The notes: generated by a model not told the origin, from the sequence alone. Counted from the stretch's first letter, positions 8,263 to 17,083 are shown. The stretch: DNA of 64,000 bases from Streptomyces capillispiralis (GCF_007829875.1 NZ_VIWV01000001.1:4372501-4436500); one strand, 5' to 3'. Numbers and translations: made by a program.

Positions 8263-8278
8263 ATTGGACTAGACCTGT
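8263..8278. promoter_or_regulatory. Candidate DasR-responsive element (dre) upstream of cutC
   Basis: The sequence ATTGGACTAGACCTGT matches 12 of 16 positions of the published dre consensus AGTGGTCTAGACCACT, including the CTAGACC core. DasR is the GntR regulator that senses GlcNAc/GlcN phosphates in Streptomyces. The site lies 33 bp before the cutC start, where binding would interfere with transcription. Confidence 0.5.
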
Positions 8279-8310
8279 AATGGCCGACCGAGCCCGACGA
8301 ATGGGGTCCC

Positions 8311-9000
8311 ATGAGCAAGCGTGCACTCCTGGAGGTGATCGCCCTCGACGTCGAGGACGCGGTGGCCGCCCGGGACGGAGGCGCCGACCGCCTCGAGCTG
8401 GTCGCCGACATGGCGGCGGACGGGCTCACTCCGCCGACGGCGACCGTCGCCGGGATCCGCGCGGCCGTGGACCTTCCGGTCCGGGTGATGGTGCGGCTGG
8501 CCGACGGGTTCGCGGCGGGCGACGTGGGGCGTCTGGTGCGGGCCGCGCGCGCACTGCGGGAGGCCGGGGCGGAGGAGTTCGTGCTCGGCTTCCTGGACGC
8601 GCAGGGAAGCGTCGACGCCGGTGCGGTGGAGCGGGTCGTCGACGCGCTGGAGGGCTGCCGGTGGACCTTCCACCGCGCCATCGACCGGGCGGCGGACCGG
8701 GACGCCCTGCGCAAGCAGCTGGACGGGCTGCCCGGACTGGACACCTACCTGACGGCGGGCGCCGCCGAGGGCGTCGACGCCGGGCTGCCGACGCTGCTCG
8801 CGGAGGCGGCGCGGCGCGGCGAGCCGGGCTACGAGCAGCGGCTCCTCGTGGGCGGGGGGCTGCGGCTGGACCACGTGCCGCACCTGCTGGCCGCGGGCAT
8901 CGACGGCTTCCACATCGGCGGGGCGGCCCGGCCCCGGGGGTGGGACGGGCCGGTCTCGGCGGACGCCGTCGCCGCCTGGCGGCACGCGCTGGACGACTGA
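8311..9000 (+). CDS. cutC: CutC family protein (copper homeostasis / PF03932 TIM barrel)
   Basis: This 229-residue protein is a full-length CutC-family TIM barrel. It opens LLEVIALDVEDAVAARDGGADRLEL and contains LPVRVMVRLADGF, WTFHRAIDR and LLVGGGLRLDHVPHLLAAGI, all diagnostic. CutC was named for copper tolerance in E. coli, but its biochemical activity is unsettled, so the copper role is a family label only. The ATG at 8311 is preceded by GGGGTCCC. It is convergent with the HelD-like gene, with 15 bp between stops. A dre-like site upstream hints at amino-sugar control. Confidence 0.92.
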   Translation: MSKRALLEVIALDVEDAVAARDGGADRLELVADMAADGLTPPTATVAGIRAAVDLPVRVMVRLADGFAAGDVGRLVRAARALREAGAEEFVLGFLDAQGSVDAGAVERVVDALEGCRWTFHRAIDRAADRDALRKQLDGLPGLDTYLTAGAAEGVDAGLPTLLAEAARRGEPGYEQRLLVGGGLRLDHVPHLLAAGIDGFHIGGAARPRGWDGPVSADAVAAWRHALDD

Positions 9001-9015
9001 GGCGGACCCCCGGCC

Positions 9016-11100
9016 CTACGCCAGCTGCTCCGGCAGGGGTGCCGCGTGGGTGACGACCAGTCCCGACACCGCCCGGGTCAGGGTGACGTACAGGCGGCGC
9101 AGGCCGGTGCGTTCGTCGGGTTCGGCGTCGACCACGGCCCGGGGCTCGTCCAGGACCACGTAGTCGTACTCCAGGCCCTTCGCCAGGGACGCCGGGACCA
9201 GGGTCAGCCGGGTGTCGCGGGTCGTCTCCTCACCGGGGGCGACGAAGGTGATCCCCGCCGCCCCCAGCAGCTCCGCCAGCTCGGGAAGCCGGGCGTCCGC
9301 CGCGATCAGGCCCACCGAGCCCTCCCGGCGCAGCAGTTCGCGGCACGCGGACACCACGTCGTCCGTCCCCCGCGCCCGGCGCACCTCGAAGAAGCCCGGG
9401 TTCTCACGGATCGACGCCACCGGGGTGAGGCCCGGCGCGATGTGCGGGAGCAGCCGGGAGGCGTAGGCGATCACGTCCGTCGGGACGCGGAAACCGGCCG
9501 TCAGCTCCTCGATCACCGCGTCCCGCTTGCCCAGGTGCCCCAGCGCCTCCTCCCAGCTCCGGGTCGACCAGGGGGTGGTGCCCTGCGCCAGGTCGCCGAG
9601 GACGGTCGCCGAACCGGTCGTGCAGCGCCGGCCCACCGCCCGGTACTGCATGGGGGAGAGGTCCTGCGCCTCGTCGAGCACCACGTGCCCGAGCGAGGGC
9701 GTGCGCTGGATCAGGTCGGCCGCCTCGTCGATCAGCACCGCGTCGGCGGACGACCACTTCGCCGACTTCACCGAGCGGGCCGGCTTCGTCCAGAGGATCG
9801 CCTTGCGCTCCTCCTCGTCGAGCAGCCCTTCGGCGTGCTCGGCCAGGAACGCCGGGTCGCCGAGCAGCCGCAGCACCAGCTTCGCCGGGTCGACGGCCGG
9901 CCAGACCGCCTTCACCGCCGCCTTCACCGCGCTGTTGCGGGCCACCGCGTCCTGCACCCGGTCGTCCGGAGCCTCCCCGGCCCGCTCCATCTGCACCAGC
10001 ACGGCGTGCGCGATGCGCTGCGGGAGCGCCTCGCGGGCGGCGCCGTAGCGGATGTCGCGGTCCAGCAACTGGCTCACGAGGTCCTGCAGTTCGTACGCCG
10101 GGACGCGCCAGCGGCGGGAGCCGCGCACCACCACGACCGGCTCGGTGGGCGGGGTGATGTGCGAGTAGAGCGCCCTGCGCAGCACCCGCGCCATCCGGGC
10201 GTCGCCCTTGACGAGCGCCGCCGGCGCGTCGTCCGTCCCGCGCACCTCCACGTGCGCCACCAGGTCGTCCACGGTGGCCTGGGCGACGGCCAGTTCGCCC
10301 AGCGCGGGCAGCACCTGCTCGATGTAGTGCAGGAAGGACCGGTTCGGCCCGACGACCAGCGTGCCGGTGCGGGCCAGCCGCTCGCGGTGGGCGTACAGCA
10401 GGTAGGCCACCCGGTGCAGGCCGACGGCGGTCTTCCCGGTCCCCGGACCTCCCTGCACGCACACGCTGCCCGACAGCCCGGACCGTACGATCTCGTCCTG
10501 CTCGGGCTGGATGGTGGCGACGATGTCCCGCATCGGGCCGACGCGCGGACGCTCGATCTCCTGCTGGAGCAGCTTGCTGGTGGTGGCCGCCTCGGTGGGG
10601 TCGGACAGGTGCTCGTCCTCGTACGCGGTGAGGTCGCCGCCGGTGTAGCCGAAGCGGCGGCGCAGCGCGACGTCCATCGGGTCCTTCTTGGACGCCCGGT
10701 AGAACGGCTGCGACACCGGCGCACGCCAGTCGATCACCATCGGGTCGCCGTCCGCGTCGTGCACGTGCCGGCGCCCGATGTAGAACCGTTCGCCGTCCGC
10801 GCCCTCGGCCCGGTCGGCGCCGGGGGAGTGCAGGTAGTCGAGGCGGCCGAAGAACAGCGGGGTGTCGCTGAGGTCGGCCAGCGCCTTGATGCGCTCCCCG
10901 ATCTGGTGCTCCAGCACGGCCGCGTTGACCCAGTTGGCGGTGACGTCGCCGATGTCGAGGGCCTCGACGTCCTCGCGCATGGCGCGCAGGGCGGAACGGG
11001 ACGCGGCGAGGTGGGAGCGTTCGCGGGCGAGCGGGTCGTCACCGGAACCGCCCGGGGGGCTGCCGTGCGCGGGCTCGTCGACGGGGGTGGACGCGGACAA
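9016..11100 (-). CDS. helD: HelD-type superfamily 1 ATPase acting on RNA polymerase
   Basis: This 694-residue UvrD/Rep-like protein has an N-terminal coiled-coil arm (about residues 20-75, LARERSHLAASRSALRAMRED), Walker A GGPGTGKT (217-224), DEAQD Walker B and a C-terminal VTLTRA motif. HelD proteins release RNA polymerase from stalled complexes or nucleic acid, and some actinobacterial forms (HelR) give rifamycin tolerance. The TTG start at 11100 is supported by GGAGG 8 bp upstream. I looked for the rifamycin-associated inverted repeat upstream and did not find it, so a plain HelD role is as likely as HelR. Confidence 0.85.
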   Translation of the reverse strand: MSASTPVDEPAHGSPPGGSGDDPLARERSHLAASRSALRAMREDVEALDIGDVTANWVNAAVLEHQIGERIKALADLSDTPLFFGRLDYLHSPGADRAEGADGERFYIGRRHVHDADGDPMVIDWRAPVSQPFYRASKKDPMDVALRRRFGYTGGDLTAYEDEHLSDPTEAATTSKLLQQEIERPRVGPMRDIVATIQPEQDEIVRSGLSGSVCVQGGPGTGKTAVGLHRVAYLLYAHRERLARTGTLVVGPNRSFLHYIEQVLPALGELAVAQATVDDLVAHVEVRGTDDAPAALVKGDARMARVLRRALYSHITPPTEPVVVVRGSRRWRVPAYELQDLVSQLLDRDIRYGAAREALPQRIAHAVLVQMERAGEAPDDRVQDAVARNSAVKAAVKAVWPAVDPAKLVLRLLGDPAFLAEHAEGLLDEEERKAILWTKPARSVKSAKWSSADAVLIDEAADLIQRTPSLGHVVLDEAQDLSPMQYRAVGRRCTTGSATVLGDLAQGTTPWSTRSWEEALGHLGKRDAVIEELTAGFRVPTDVIAYASRLLPHIAPGLTPVASIRENPGFFEVRRARGTDDVVSACRELLRREGSVGLIAADARLPELAELLGAAGITFVAPGEETTRDTRLTLVPASLAKGLEYDYVVLDEPRAVVDAEPDERTGLRRLYVTLTRAVSGLVVTHAAPLPEQLA

Positions 11101-11423
11101 GGGGGTGCCTCCGGGGGAGCTGCTGCGGCTGCTGGGGTACCGGCCGGTTTCCGTCCGGACGGCGGCGCTCCGTGAGGGAGGCGGGCAAGAGCGGAGAGTC
11201 TAGGACGCGGTGCCGGTGCGGTCCAAACGGATTTCCGCGCCGGGCGGGGCGGCCCCGGCGGGCACGCCGACGGGGGGCGCGTCCGGGCTCCGGCCCTCTG
11301 CCCCCTAGGGGATGCCGTCCTGCCCGAGAGGTACGGCTCGTACCGGAGGGGGACCGGGAGGGCCCGGCGGACCGGTCCCCTGGACCGATGCCCGGGGCGG
11401 GGCCGGAGAGCAACCATGGAGGC
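11101..11423. promoter_or_regulatory. Divergent promoter region; vegetative-type promoter for helD
   Basis: No gene is supported in this 323-bp gap. On the minus strand TTGGAC (11226-11221) and TAGACT (11202-11197) are separated by 18 bp, a good match to the housekeeping sigma consensus, about 100 bp before helD. On the other side a perfect dyad GGTACG-gct-CGTACC (11330-11344) and a CCCCTAGGGG palindrome (11302-11311) lie ahead of the small gene at 11424 and may be operators. Confidence 0.55.
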
Positions 11424-11609
11424 ATGAGCGCAGCCACCGTCAACCCAGCCCCGCCGCCGGTCCGGCCGGCCGGCGCGACCGCCGTCCAGGGCAGTCACCC
11501 GCACCGCCTCGGTGACGCCCTGCGCGCGGTGAAGGTCTTCCTCGGCGCCGCCTTCGAGGTGATCGTCCTCGGCGAGTACGGCGAGGAGATGGGCGTCCGC
11601 CGGAAGTAG
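11424..11609 (+). CDS. Small hypothetical protein, 61 residues
   Basis: The product starts MSAATVNPAPPP from an ATG with a GGAG ribosome site. It has a Pro-rich N-terminal 20 residues, then a helical segment (HRLGDALRAVKVFLGAAFEVIVLGEYGEEMGVRRK). The central part could be an amphipathic or weakly membrane-associated helix. I do not recognise a named family. It is followed immediately by a dyad-repeat array that may act as its terminator. Confidence 0.7.
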   Translation: MSAATVNPAPPPVRPAGATAVQGSHPHRLGDALRAVKVFLGAAFEVIVLGEYGEEMGVRRK

Positions 11610-11614
11610 CGGCC

Positions 11615-11740
11615 GCCCGAATCAGCACGGGGGCGCAGCGGCGCGCCCGGATGAGCATGGGCGTGGCGCCCGCCCGGATGAGCATGGGCGTGACGACCGC
11701 CCGGATGAGTACGGGCGCGTGCCGGGGTGAGTACCCGCGC
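11615..11740. repeat. Array of about 27-bp repeats, each with internal dyad symmetry
   Basis: Units of GCCCGGATGAGCATGGGCG begin near 11615, 11645, 11672 and 11699, with a degraded copy after 11720. The spacing is 30, 27 and 27 bp. Each unit can fold, GCCC pairing with GGGC around an AT-richer centre, so the array could be a cluster of binding sites or a multi-hairpin terminator. It separates the 61-residue protein gene from the next membrane protein gene. Confidence 0.75.
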
Positions 11741-11778
11741 CGGTGCCCCGCCCGTCCCGGGGCGGCTTCACTGGCCCC

Positions 11779-12162
11779 ATGAGCCCCCACCCCGCAGCCG
11801 CCCCCGCGCCGCCCGCCCGGCGGTACCGCACCGGACGGGACCGCCGCGCCTGGGTGGCCCCGGCCGTCGCGACCGTGCTCGGCTCGGTCCTGGCACCGTC
11901 GGCGGTGCTGCTCGGCGGCATGTCCGTCATGGCGACCGACGGCTGCGGACCCGACGACTGCTCCCGGGCGCTGACGACCGCCCTGACCCTGATCTACGGC
12001 ACCCTCTTCTTCGGCGGCCTCCTCGCGACGGGCGCCTGGTTCACGGCCTGGCTGCTGCCGTGGACCCGCCGCTGGTCGGTGCCGCGCGCCTGGCTGGCCG
12101 GGCTCTCACTGCTGCCCTGGACGCTCGTCCTGGTGCTGGTGTTCACCCTGCCCGCGGGGTGA
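11779..12162 (+). CDS. Small integral membrane protein, 127 residues
   Basis: Three hydrophobic segments are visible: about residues 28-52 (AVATVLGSVLAPSAVLLGG), 66-92 (LIYGTLFFGGLLATGAWF) and 103-124 (LAGLSLLPWTLVLVLVFTL). A basic/Pro-rich N-terminus and a short Cys-containing loop (DGCGPDDC) lie between them. No named family is recognised. ATG 11779 is preferred to an in-frame upstream ATG because the upstream sequence is low-complexity and lies within the repeat region. It is convergent with the XPB gene. Confidence 0.75.
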   Translation: MSPHPAAAPAPPARRYRTGRDRRAWVAPAVATVLGSVLAPSAVLLGGMSVMATDGCGPDDCSRALTTALTLIYGTLFFGGLLATGAWFTAWLLPWTRRWSVPRAWLAGLSLLPWTLVLVLVFTLPAG

Positions 12163-12223
12163 ACACCGGACGCGGGGTGACGACCGGACGGACACCCGCG
12201 GAGTGCCCGCGGAGTGCCCGCGC

Positions 12224-13867
12224 TCAGCTCCCGGCGAGCAGTTCGTCCGCGTCCATGATCCGGTAGGCGTAGCCCTGCTCCGCCAGGAAGCGCTGGCGGT
12301 GCGCCGCGAAGTCCTGGTCGATGGTGTCCCGGGCGACCACGGAGTAGAAGTGCGCCTTGTGCCCGTCCGCCTTGGGCCGCAGCACCCGGCCGAGCCGCTG
12401 CGCCTCCTCCTGCCGCGACCCGAACGTCCCCGACACCTGCACGGCGACCGTCGCCTCCGGCAGGTCGATCGAGAAGTTCGCGACCTTGGACACGACCAGG
12501 ACGCTGATCTCGCCCTCCCGGAACGCGTCGAACAGCTTCTCCCGCTGCGCGTTGGACGTCTCGCCCTTGATCACCGGCGCGCCCAGGTGCTCGCCCAGCT
12601 CGTCCAGCTGGTCGATGTACTGCCCGATGACGAGGATCTGCTGGCCCGCGAACCGCCGGACGATCGCCTCCGTCACCTTCTGCTTGGTCGCCGTCGTCGA
12701 GCAGAACCGGTACTTCTCCTCCTGCTCCGCCGTCGCGTACGCCAGCCGCTCGGACTCGGTGAGACTGACCCGGACCTCGACGCAGTCGGCCGGGGCGATG
12801 TAGCCCTGCGCCTCGATCTCCTTCCACGGGGCGTCGAACCGCTTCGGCCCGATCAGCGAGAACACGTCCGACTCGCGGCCGTCCTCCCGCACCAGGGTCG
12901 CCGTGAGACCGAGCCGGCGCCGGGCCTGGAGGTCGGCGGTGAACTTGAAGACGGGCGCGGGCAGCAGGTGCACCTCGTCGTAGACGATCAGGCCCCAGTC
13001 CCGGGAGTCGAACAGCTCCAGGTGGGGGTAGACGCCCTTCCGCCGGGTGGTCAGCACCTGGTAGGTGGCGATGGTGACCGGACGGATCTCCTTCTTCGTC
13101 CCGCTGTACTCGCCGATCTCGTCCTCGGTCAGCGAGGTCCGCTTCACCAGCTCGTGCTTCCACTGGCGGGCCGAGACGGTGTTGGTGACCAGGATCAGGG
13201 TCGTCGACCTGGCCTGCGCCATCGCGCCCGCCCCGACCAGCGTCTTGCCGGCGCCGCAGGGCAGCACGACCACGCCGGAGCCGCCGTGCCAGAAGTTCTC
13301 CACGGCCTGCTTCTGGTACGGGCGCAGCGCCCAGCCGTCCTCGCGCAGGTCGATGGGGTGCGCCTCGCCGTCCACGTACCCGGCGAGGTCCTCGGCCGGC
13401 CAGCCCAGCTTCAGCAGCGTCTGCTTGATCTGCCCGCGCTCCGAGGGGTGCACGATCACCGTGTCCGGGTCGATGCGGTCGCCGACCAGCGGGGCGATCC
13501 GCTTGGAGCGCAGCACCTCCTCCAGGACGGGCCGGTCGGTGGTGGTCAGCACCAGGCCGTGCGCCGGGTGCTTGACCAGGCTGAGCCGCCCGTAGCGGTC
13601 CATGGTGTCGGCGATGTCGACGAGCAGCGCGTGCGGCACGGGGTAGCGGCTGTACTGCACCAGCGCGTCCACGACCTGTTCGGCGTCGTGTCCGGCCGCA
13701 CGCGCGTTCCACAGGCCCAGCGGGGTGACCCGGTAGGTGTGGATGTGCTCGGGGGCCCGCTCCAGCTCGGCGAACGGCGCGATCACCCGACGGCAGTCGT
13801 CGGCCTGCTCGTGGTCGACCTCGAGGAGCAGGGTCTTGTCGGACTGGACGATGAGCGGACCATTCAC
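12224..13867 (-). CDS. DNA repair helicase XPB (ERCC3-like)
   Basis: This 547-residue superfamily 2 helicase matches actinobacterial XPB in length and order. It has an N-terminal damage-recognition region (1-180), Walker A PCGAGKT (203-209), DEVH box (297-300), TATLVRED (about 324-331) and helicase domain 2 ending EEAQRLGRVLRPK. XPB is a 3'-5' DNA translocase. Its bacterial role is thought to be in DNA repair or transcription-coupled processes. GTG 13867 is chosen because AAAGG lies just upstream and the product begins VNGPLIVQSD as expected; longer frames run into the exported-peptide region. Confidence 0.92.
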   Translation of the reverse strand: MNGPLIVQSDKTLLLEVDHEQADDCRRVIAPFAELERAPEHIHTYRVTPLGLWNARAAGHDAEQVVDALVQYSRYPVPHALLVDIADTMDRYGRLSLVKHPAHGLVLTTTDRPVLEEVLRSKRIAPLVGDRIDPDTVIVHPSERGQIKQTLLKLGWPAEDLAGYVDGEAHPIDLREDGWALRPYQKQAVENFWHGGSGVVVLPCGAGKTLVGAGAMAQARSTTLILVTNTVSARQWKHELVKRTSLTEDEIGEYSGTKKEIRPVTIATYQVLTTRRKGVYPHLELFDSRDWGLIVYDEVHLLPAPVFKFTADLQARRRLGLTATLVREDGRESDVFSLIGPKRFDAPWKEIEAQGYIAPADCVEVRVSLTESERLAYATAEQEEKYRFCSTTATKQKVTEAIVRRFAGQQILVIGQYIDQLDELGEHLGAPVIKGETSNAQREKLFDAFREGEISVLVVSKVANFSIDLPEATVAVQVSGTFGSRQEEAQRLGRVLRPKADGHKAHFYSVVARDTIDQDFAAHRQRFLAEQGYAYRIMDADELLAGS

Positions 13868-13965
13868 GCGCGGCTGCCTTTCTGCGACGGGCTCGGCACG
13901 GGCACAACTCGGCCAAACGTCCAGTTTGCCTGATAGCCCACCGCAGGTGTCCCGAACGGGACCGG

Positions 13966-14172
13966 CTATCTCAGCGAGGGCAGCGTGAGGTTGTTCACCA
14001 GCGGCCCTTCGACGGTCACCCCCTCGGTGACGAGCGGCTCCGCCCCGGCCGGAACCGGCAGGGGCAATGGCAGCGGCAGCGCGGTGGCGGCGGGCGCGAG
14101 GGCCAGGGTGAGGGCCAGGGCGAGCGCGACGGCGGTGAGACAGCCGGCGACGGCACGGAACGCGGAACGCAT
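13966..14172 (-). CDS. Small exported peptide, 68 residues
   Basis: The product has a basic start (MRSAFRAVAG), a long Leu/Ala hydrophobic core (residues 11-33) and a plausible cleavage after ATA near residue 31, leaving a mature peptide of about 35 residues rich in Pro, Leu and Val. A GAAGGTG ribosome site precedes the ATG at 14172. It lies between XPB and its WYL-domain neighbour, and a second micropeptide gene lies just upstream on the same strand. Function is unknown. Confidence 0.65.
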   Translation of the reverse strand: MRSAFRAVAGCLTAVALALALTLALAPAATALPLPLPLPVPAGAEPLVTEGVTVEGPLVNNLTLPSLR

Positions 14173-14242
14173 GAGGCACCTTCCGGTCGGCGGGGGACGG
14201 GCCGGTCCCGGGGACGGGGACCGGCCCGCGCGGCGGGACGTG

Positions 14243-14359
14243 TCAGAGGGTCAGGCCACCGCCGAGGTCGATCCCGACGGCGGCGGCCTCGGCGGCGAAC
14301 ACTCCGAGCAACGCGACCGTGGAGGTCAGGACGGCGGCGACACGACGAACGGCACGCAT
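14243..14359 (-). CDS. Micropeptide with signal-like sequence, 38 residues
   Basis: Reading from ATG 14359 gives MRAVRRVAAVLTSTVALLG and then a short tail ending GIDLGGGLTL. A strong GAGAGGAAG ribosome site lies just upstream. It has two N-terminal arginine pairs, a hydrophobic core and a candidate cleavage after AEAAA, so it looks exported or membrane-inserted. Its tail (LTL) is reminiscent of the end of the 68-residue peptide downstream. It is too short for most gene finders. Confidence 0.55.
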   Translation of the reverse strand: MRAVRRVAAVLTSTVALLGVFAAEAAAVGIDLGGGLTL

Positions 14360-14533
14360 GGGGCTTCCTCTCTGTTGCGCGCGAACGGGCCGCGGTGGTC
14401 GGTCCGGGCCCGTTCAGGACACCGGGTGGCTGCCCCGCGCCCGGCCGCCCGATGCGGCACGGCCCGCAAGCTCGCTCATCAGGTGGAACCCCCCGGCGTG
14501 GCGCGCATGAAGCCCGCCGTACACCCGAAGGGG

Positions 14534-17083
14534 TCAGCCCTCGTCGTCCGCCAGCTCCGCGACGCCGGTGATCCTGTGGAGCGGATACGTACGCACCTCG
14601 TCCGCTGTGTGGTCGTACGCCGTGACGAAGCCGCCCTCGACGCGGACCGGGGCGATCACACGCTGGCTCGCCGCGCCCTCGGCGTTGACGTAGCCGATCC
14701 ACAGCGACCCGCCGGTGAGGACGGCGGCCTGGAGGGTGGCGAGGGTGTCGGCGGCCGTGGTGCGGGGCGGCTCCCCGCTGTCCGCCCCGTCCCCGGCGGC
14801 CGGTTTGCGCGGGGCGGTGGAGGCGAGGTCACCGGCGCGGATGGCCCGGATCGCCGCCGCGAGCAGCGTGTCGTCGGGGACCGGCGGCCCTTCGGGGACC
14901 GGCTCGGGCGCCGTGCGCGGCGGGGTGCGGTGGGCGTCGGCCCGGCTGATCAGGACGTCGCCCTCGGCGGACTCGGCGGCCGGCGCGAACCCCATCGCGC
15001 GCAGCCCCTCCAGCAGGCCCGCCGGACCGGCCTGCGCGGCCAGCACCGTCGGCGCCAGCCGGCGCAGGCCCAGGCCGGCGGCGCGCTTGTCGGCGAGGAT
15101 CTCGTTGAGCACCGCGTCGTCGTCGCAGCGGACGTACGCCGAGGCGGCGCCCACCCGCAGGTGCCCGTGCCGGCGGGCCACGTCGTCGATGAGGTACGCG
15201 AGCGGCTGCGGCACCGGCGTACGGGAGTGGGCGGCGAGGAAGGCGTGCAGGTCGGCGGCGGTCCGTCCGGCGTCCAGGGCACGGCGTACCGACCCGGGCG
15301 TGAACCGGTAGACGGTCGCGCCACCCTTCGACTCCACGTCCGCGAGGACGCCCAGCGTGTCGGCGAGCGGCCGCTCCAGCGGGCCCGGCGCCACGGCCGT
15401 CAGATCGGCCTGGAGGAGCACGTGGTCCAGGGGTTCGGGCAGCAGCGGCGCCAGCAGGCGGGCGGCGGCAGCGGTGGCGGCGGCCTGCTCGGCGGGGGAG
15501 AGCGGGGCCGGCGGCGGGGCGGGCCGGTGGTGGACCGGCAGCTTGTCGCCCGGCCCCTCGGGCTCCGCCTCGGGCCGCCGGGGCGCGGGCGCGCCGATCA
15601 GCGCCCGCCCGTGCGCGGACAGCGCGCCGCGCCCGGTGACGCCGAGCGTCTCCGCCTCGGACAGCACCCACCGGGCCAGCCGCGTCCGCAGGTCCTCCCC
15701 GTCACCGGAGCCCTGCCCGCCGCCGCGCGGCGGCCGCTCCCAGTGCAGACGGGCCAGGACCGACTCGGCGGACGGCGCGGCCCCCTCCGGCAGCCCGGCG
15801 AGCAGCGTCAGCACCCGGTGCCGCACCTCCGGCGCCGCCGAGCGGTCCAGCCCCGGCCCCAGCGCCGACAGCGTGCGGTCCTTCGCGTCCCGCCCGCCGA
15901 CCAGGCCGGGCGTCCGGGTCGCCGTCAGCCAGGCTGCGGCCAGCCGCGCCCACCGCTCCGCGGGAGGCTGCTCGCGCCACTCGTCGTAGGCCGGGGTCGC
16001 CGCGTACCGCTCCTCGGCCTCCCCGTCGGAGGCCAGCAGGCCGGCCGCGTAGGCCAGTTCGACCCAGAACGCGGCCACCGGCTCGGTCACGTCGAGGGCG
16101 ACGGCGGTCCGCTTCAGGTCCCGCACGCTCAGTCCGCCGGCCCGCAGCACCGCCGGGCCGCCCTCGTGCCAGTCCTTCAGCAGCTCCTCGACGGTCACCG
16201 ACGCCGTGTACGCCTGCCCGGCCGCCGTCGCGTCCACCACCTGCGGACGGTGCGTGGCCGCCGCCTCGACGGGCGGCGGCACCGGCTCCGGCCGGCGGTG
16301 CGCCCGCCCGGCCCGCAGCCGCAGCGCCACCTCGCGCGGCAGGACGACCGTCCCGGGCGCGGTCGGCAGCAGCAGCCCCCGGTCCAGGAGCCAGCGCAGC
16401 CGGGGCGCGGGATCGGCGGTGACCTGCCCGTACGGCGGGCCCCACACCAGCCGCTCCAGCACCTCCACGGACTCGCTCGGCGCCTCGTCGAGCAGGGCGG
16501 ACATCCGCGCCGGGTCGTCGAACAGGGCGGTCAGGGCGGTCACCGCGGAGACCGAGTCGTGGGTGGACGGCAGCCCCGCCGTCGCCACGATCTCCTGAAT
16601 CCGCCCCGGCGACATCCCCGCGGTGGCCTCCCGCACGCTCGGGCCCAGTCCGGTCGGCGAGGGGTGCTGCGGCGACGGCGACAGCAGCTCACGGGCGGTG
16701 CGCACGAGCCGCAGCCGGGTGTCGTCGCCCCACACCAGGGCCTGCTCGCGCAGGGTGCCGAGGGTGTGCGGCAGCGCGGCCTCGACCGCCGGGTCGCCGT
16801 CGTCGCCCGCCAGCAGCCCGAGCAGTTCCCCGTACGACGCCGGGTCCCCGGCCACCGCCAGCGCCTGCGCCGTCTGCAGCGCGAACCGGTCCAGGCGCTC
16901 CAGGGCCCGCACGACCGAGGCCCGGGTGCCGGCGCGGGTGGCGAGCTGGGTGAGGTCGGTGGGCACGGGCGTGACGAGGTCCGGCCGGCTGCGCAGGAGC
17001 GCGGCCAGCGACACGTCGTCCCGCCCCCGGAGTGCCTCAGCGAGGGATCGGGGGGCCGCCGCGGGCTTCTCCTCGGTGCTCAT
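14534..17083 (-). CDS. XPB-neighbour protein: helicase-associated (PF13625-like) with C-terminal WYL domain
   Basis: This 849-residue protein lies next to XPB, as its relatives do in other actinobacteria. The long central part is helical, with repeated winged-helix-like segments. The region around residues 560-720 (PLERPLADTLGVLADVESKGGATVYRFTPGSVRRALDAGRT) resembles the XPB/Ssl2 N-terminal-like domain. The last 65 residues (LWIGYVNAEGAASQRVIAPVR, then YPLHRITGVAEL) are a WYL-type ligand-binding module. There is no helicase P-loop. ATG 17083 is chosen. It may be a regulatory or DNA-binding partner of XPB. Confidence 0.8.
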   Translation of the reverse strand: MSTEEKPAAAPRSLAEALRGRDDVSLAALLRSRPDLVTPVPTDLTQLATRAGTRASVVRALERLDRFALQTAQALAVAGDPASYGELLGLLAGDDGDPAVEAALPHTLGTLREQALVWGDDTRLRLVRTARELLSPSPQHPSPTGLGPSVREATAGMSPGRIQEIVATAGLPSTHDSVSAVTALTALFDDPARMSALLDEAPSESVEVLERLVWGPPYGQVTADPAPRLRWLLDRGLLLPTAPGTVVLPREVALRLRAGRAHRRPEPVPPPVEAAATHRPQVVDATAAGQAYTASVTVEELLKDWHEGGPAVLRAGGLSVRDLKRTAVALDVTEPVAAFWVELAYAAGLLASDGEAEERYAATPAYDEWREQPPAERWARLAAAWLTATRTPGLVGGRDAKDRTLSALGPGLDRSAAPEVRHRVLTLLAGLPEGAAPSAESVLARLHWERPPRGGGQGSGDGEDLRTRLARWVLSEAETLGVTGRGALSAHGRALIGAPAPRRPEAEPEGPGDKLPVHHRPAPPPAPLSPAEQAAATAAAARLLAPLLPEPLDHVLLQADLTAVAPGPLERPLADTLGVLADVESKGGATVYRFTPGSVRRALDAGRTAADLHAFLAAHSRTPVPQPLAYLIDDVARRHGHLRVGAASAYVRCDDDAVLNEILADKRAAGLGLRRLAPTVLAAQAGPAGLLEGLRAMGFAPAAESAEGDVLISRADAHRTPPRTAPEPVPEGPPVPDDTLLAAAIRAIRAGDLASTAPRKPAAGDGADSGEPPRTTAADTLATLQAAVLTGGSLWIGYVNAEGAASQRVIAPVRVEGGFVTAYDHTADEVRTYPLHRITGVAELADDEG

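Noticed and set aside
11101..11240. Rifamycin-associated element upstream of the HelD-like gene
   Set aside because: I searched for a GGGGCTTGC-type inverted repeat and found none; only an ordinary vegetative promoter is visible.
13868..14179. Longer XPB N-terminus extending to 14179
   Set aside because: The extra residues are low-complexity and overlap the exported peptide gene; GTG 13867 gives the normal family length.
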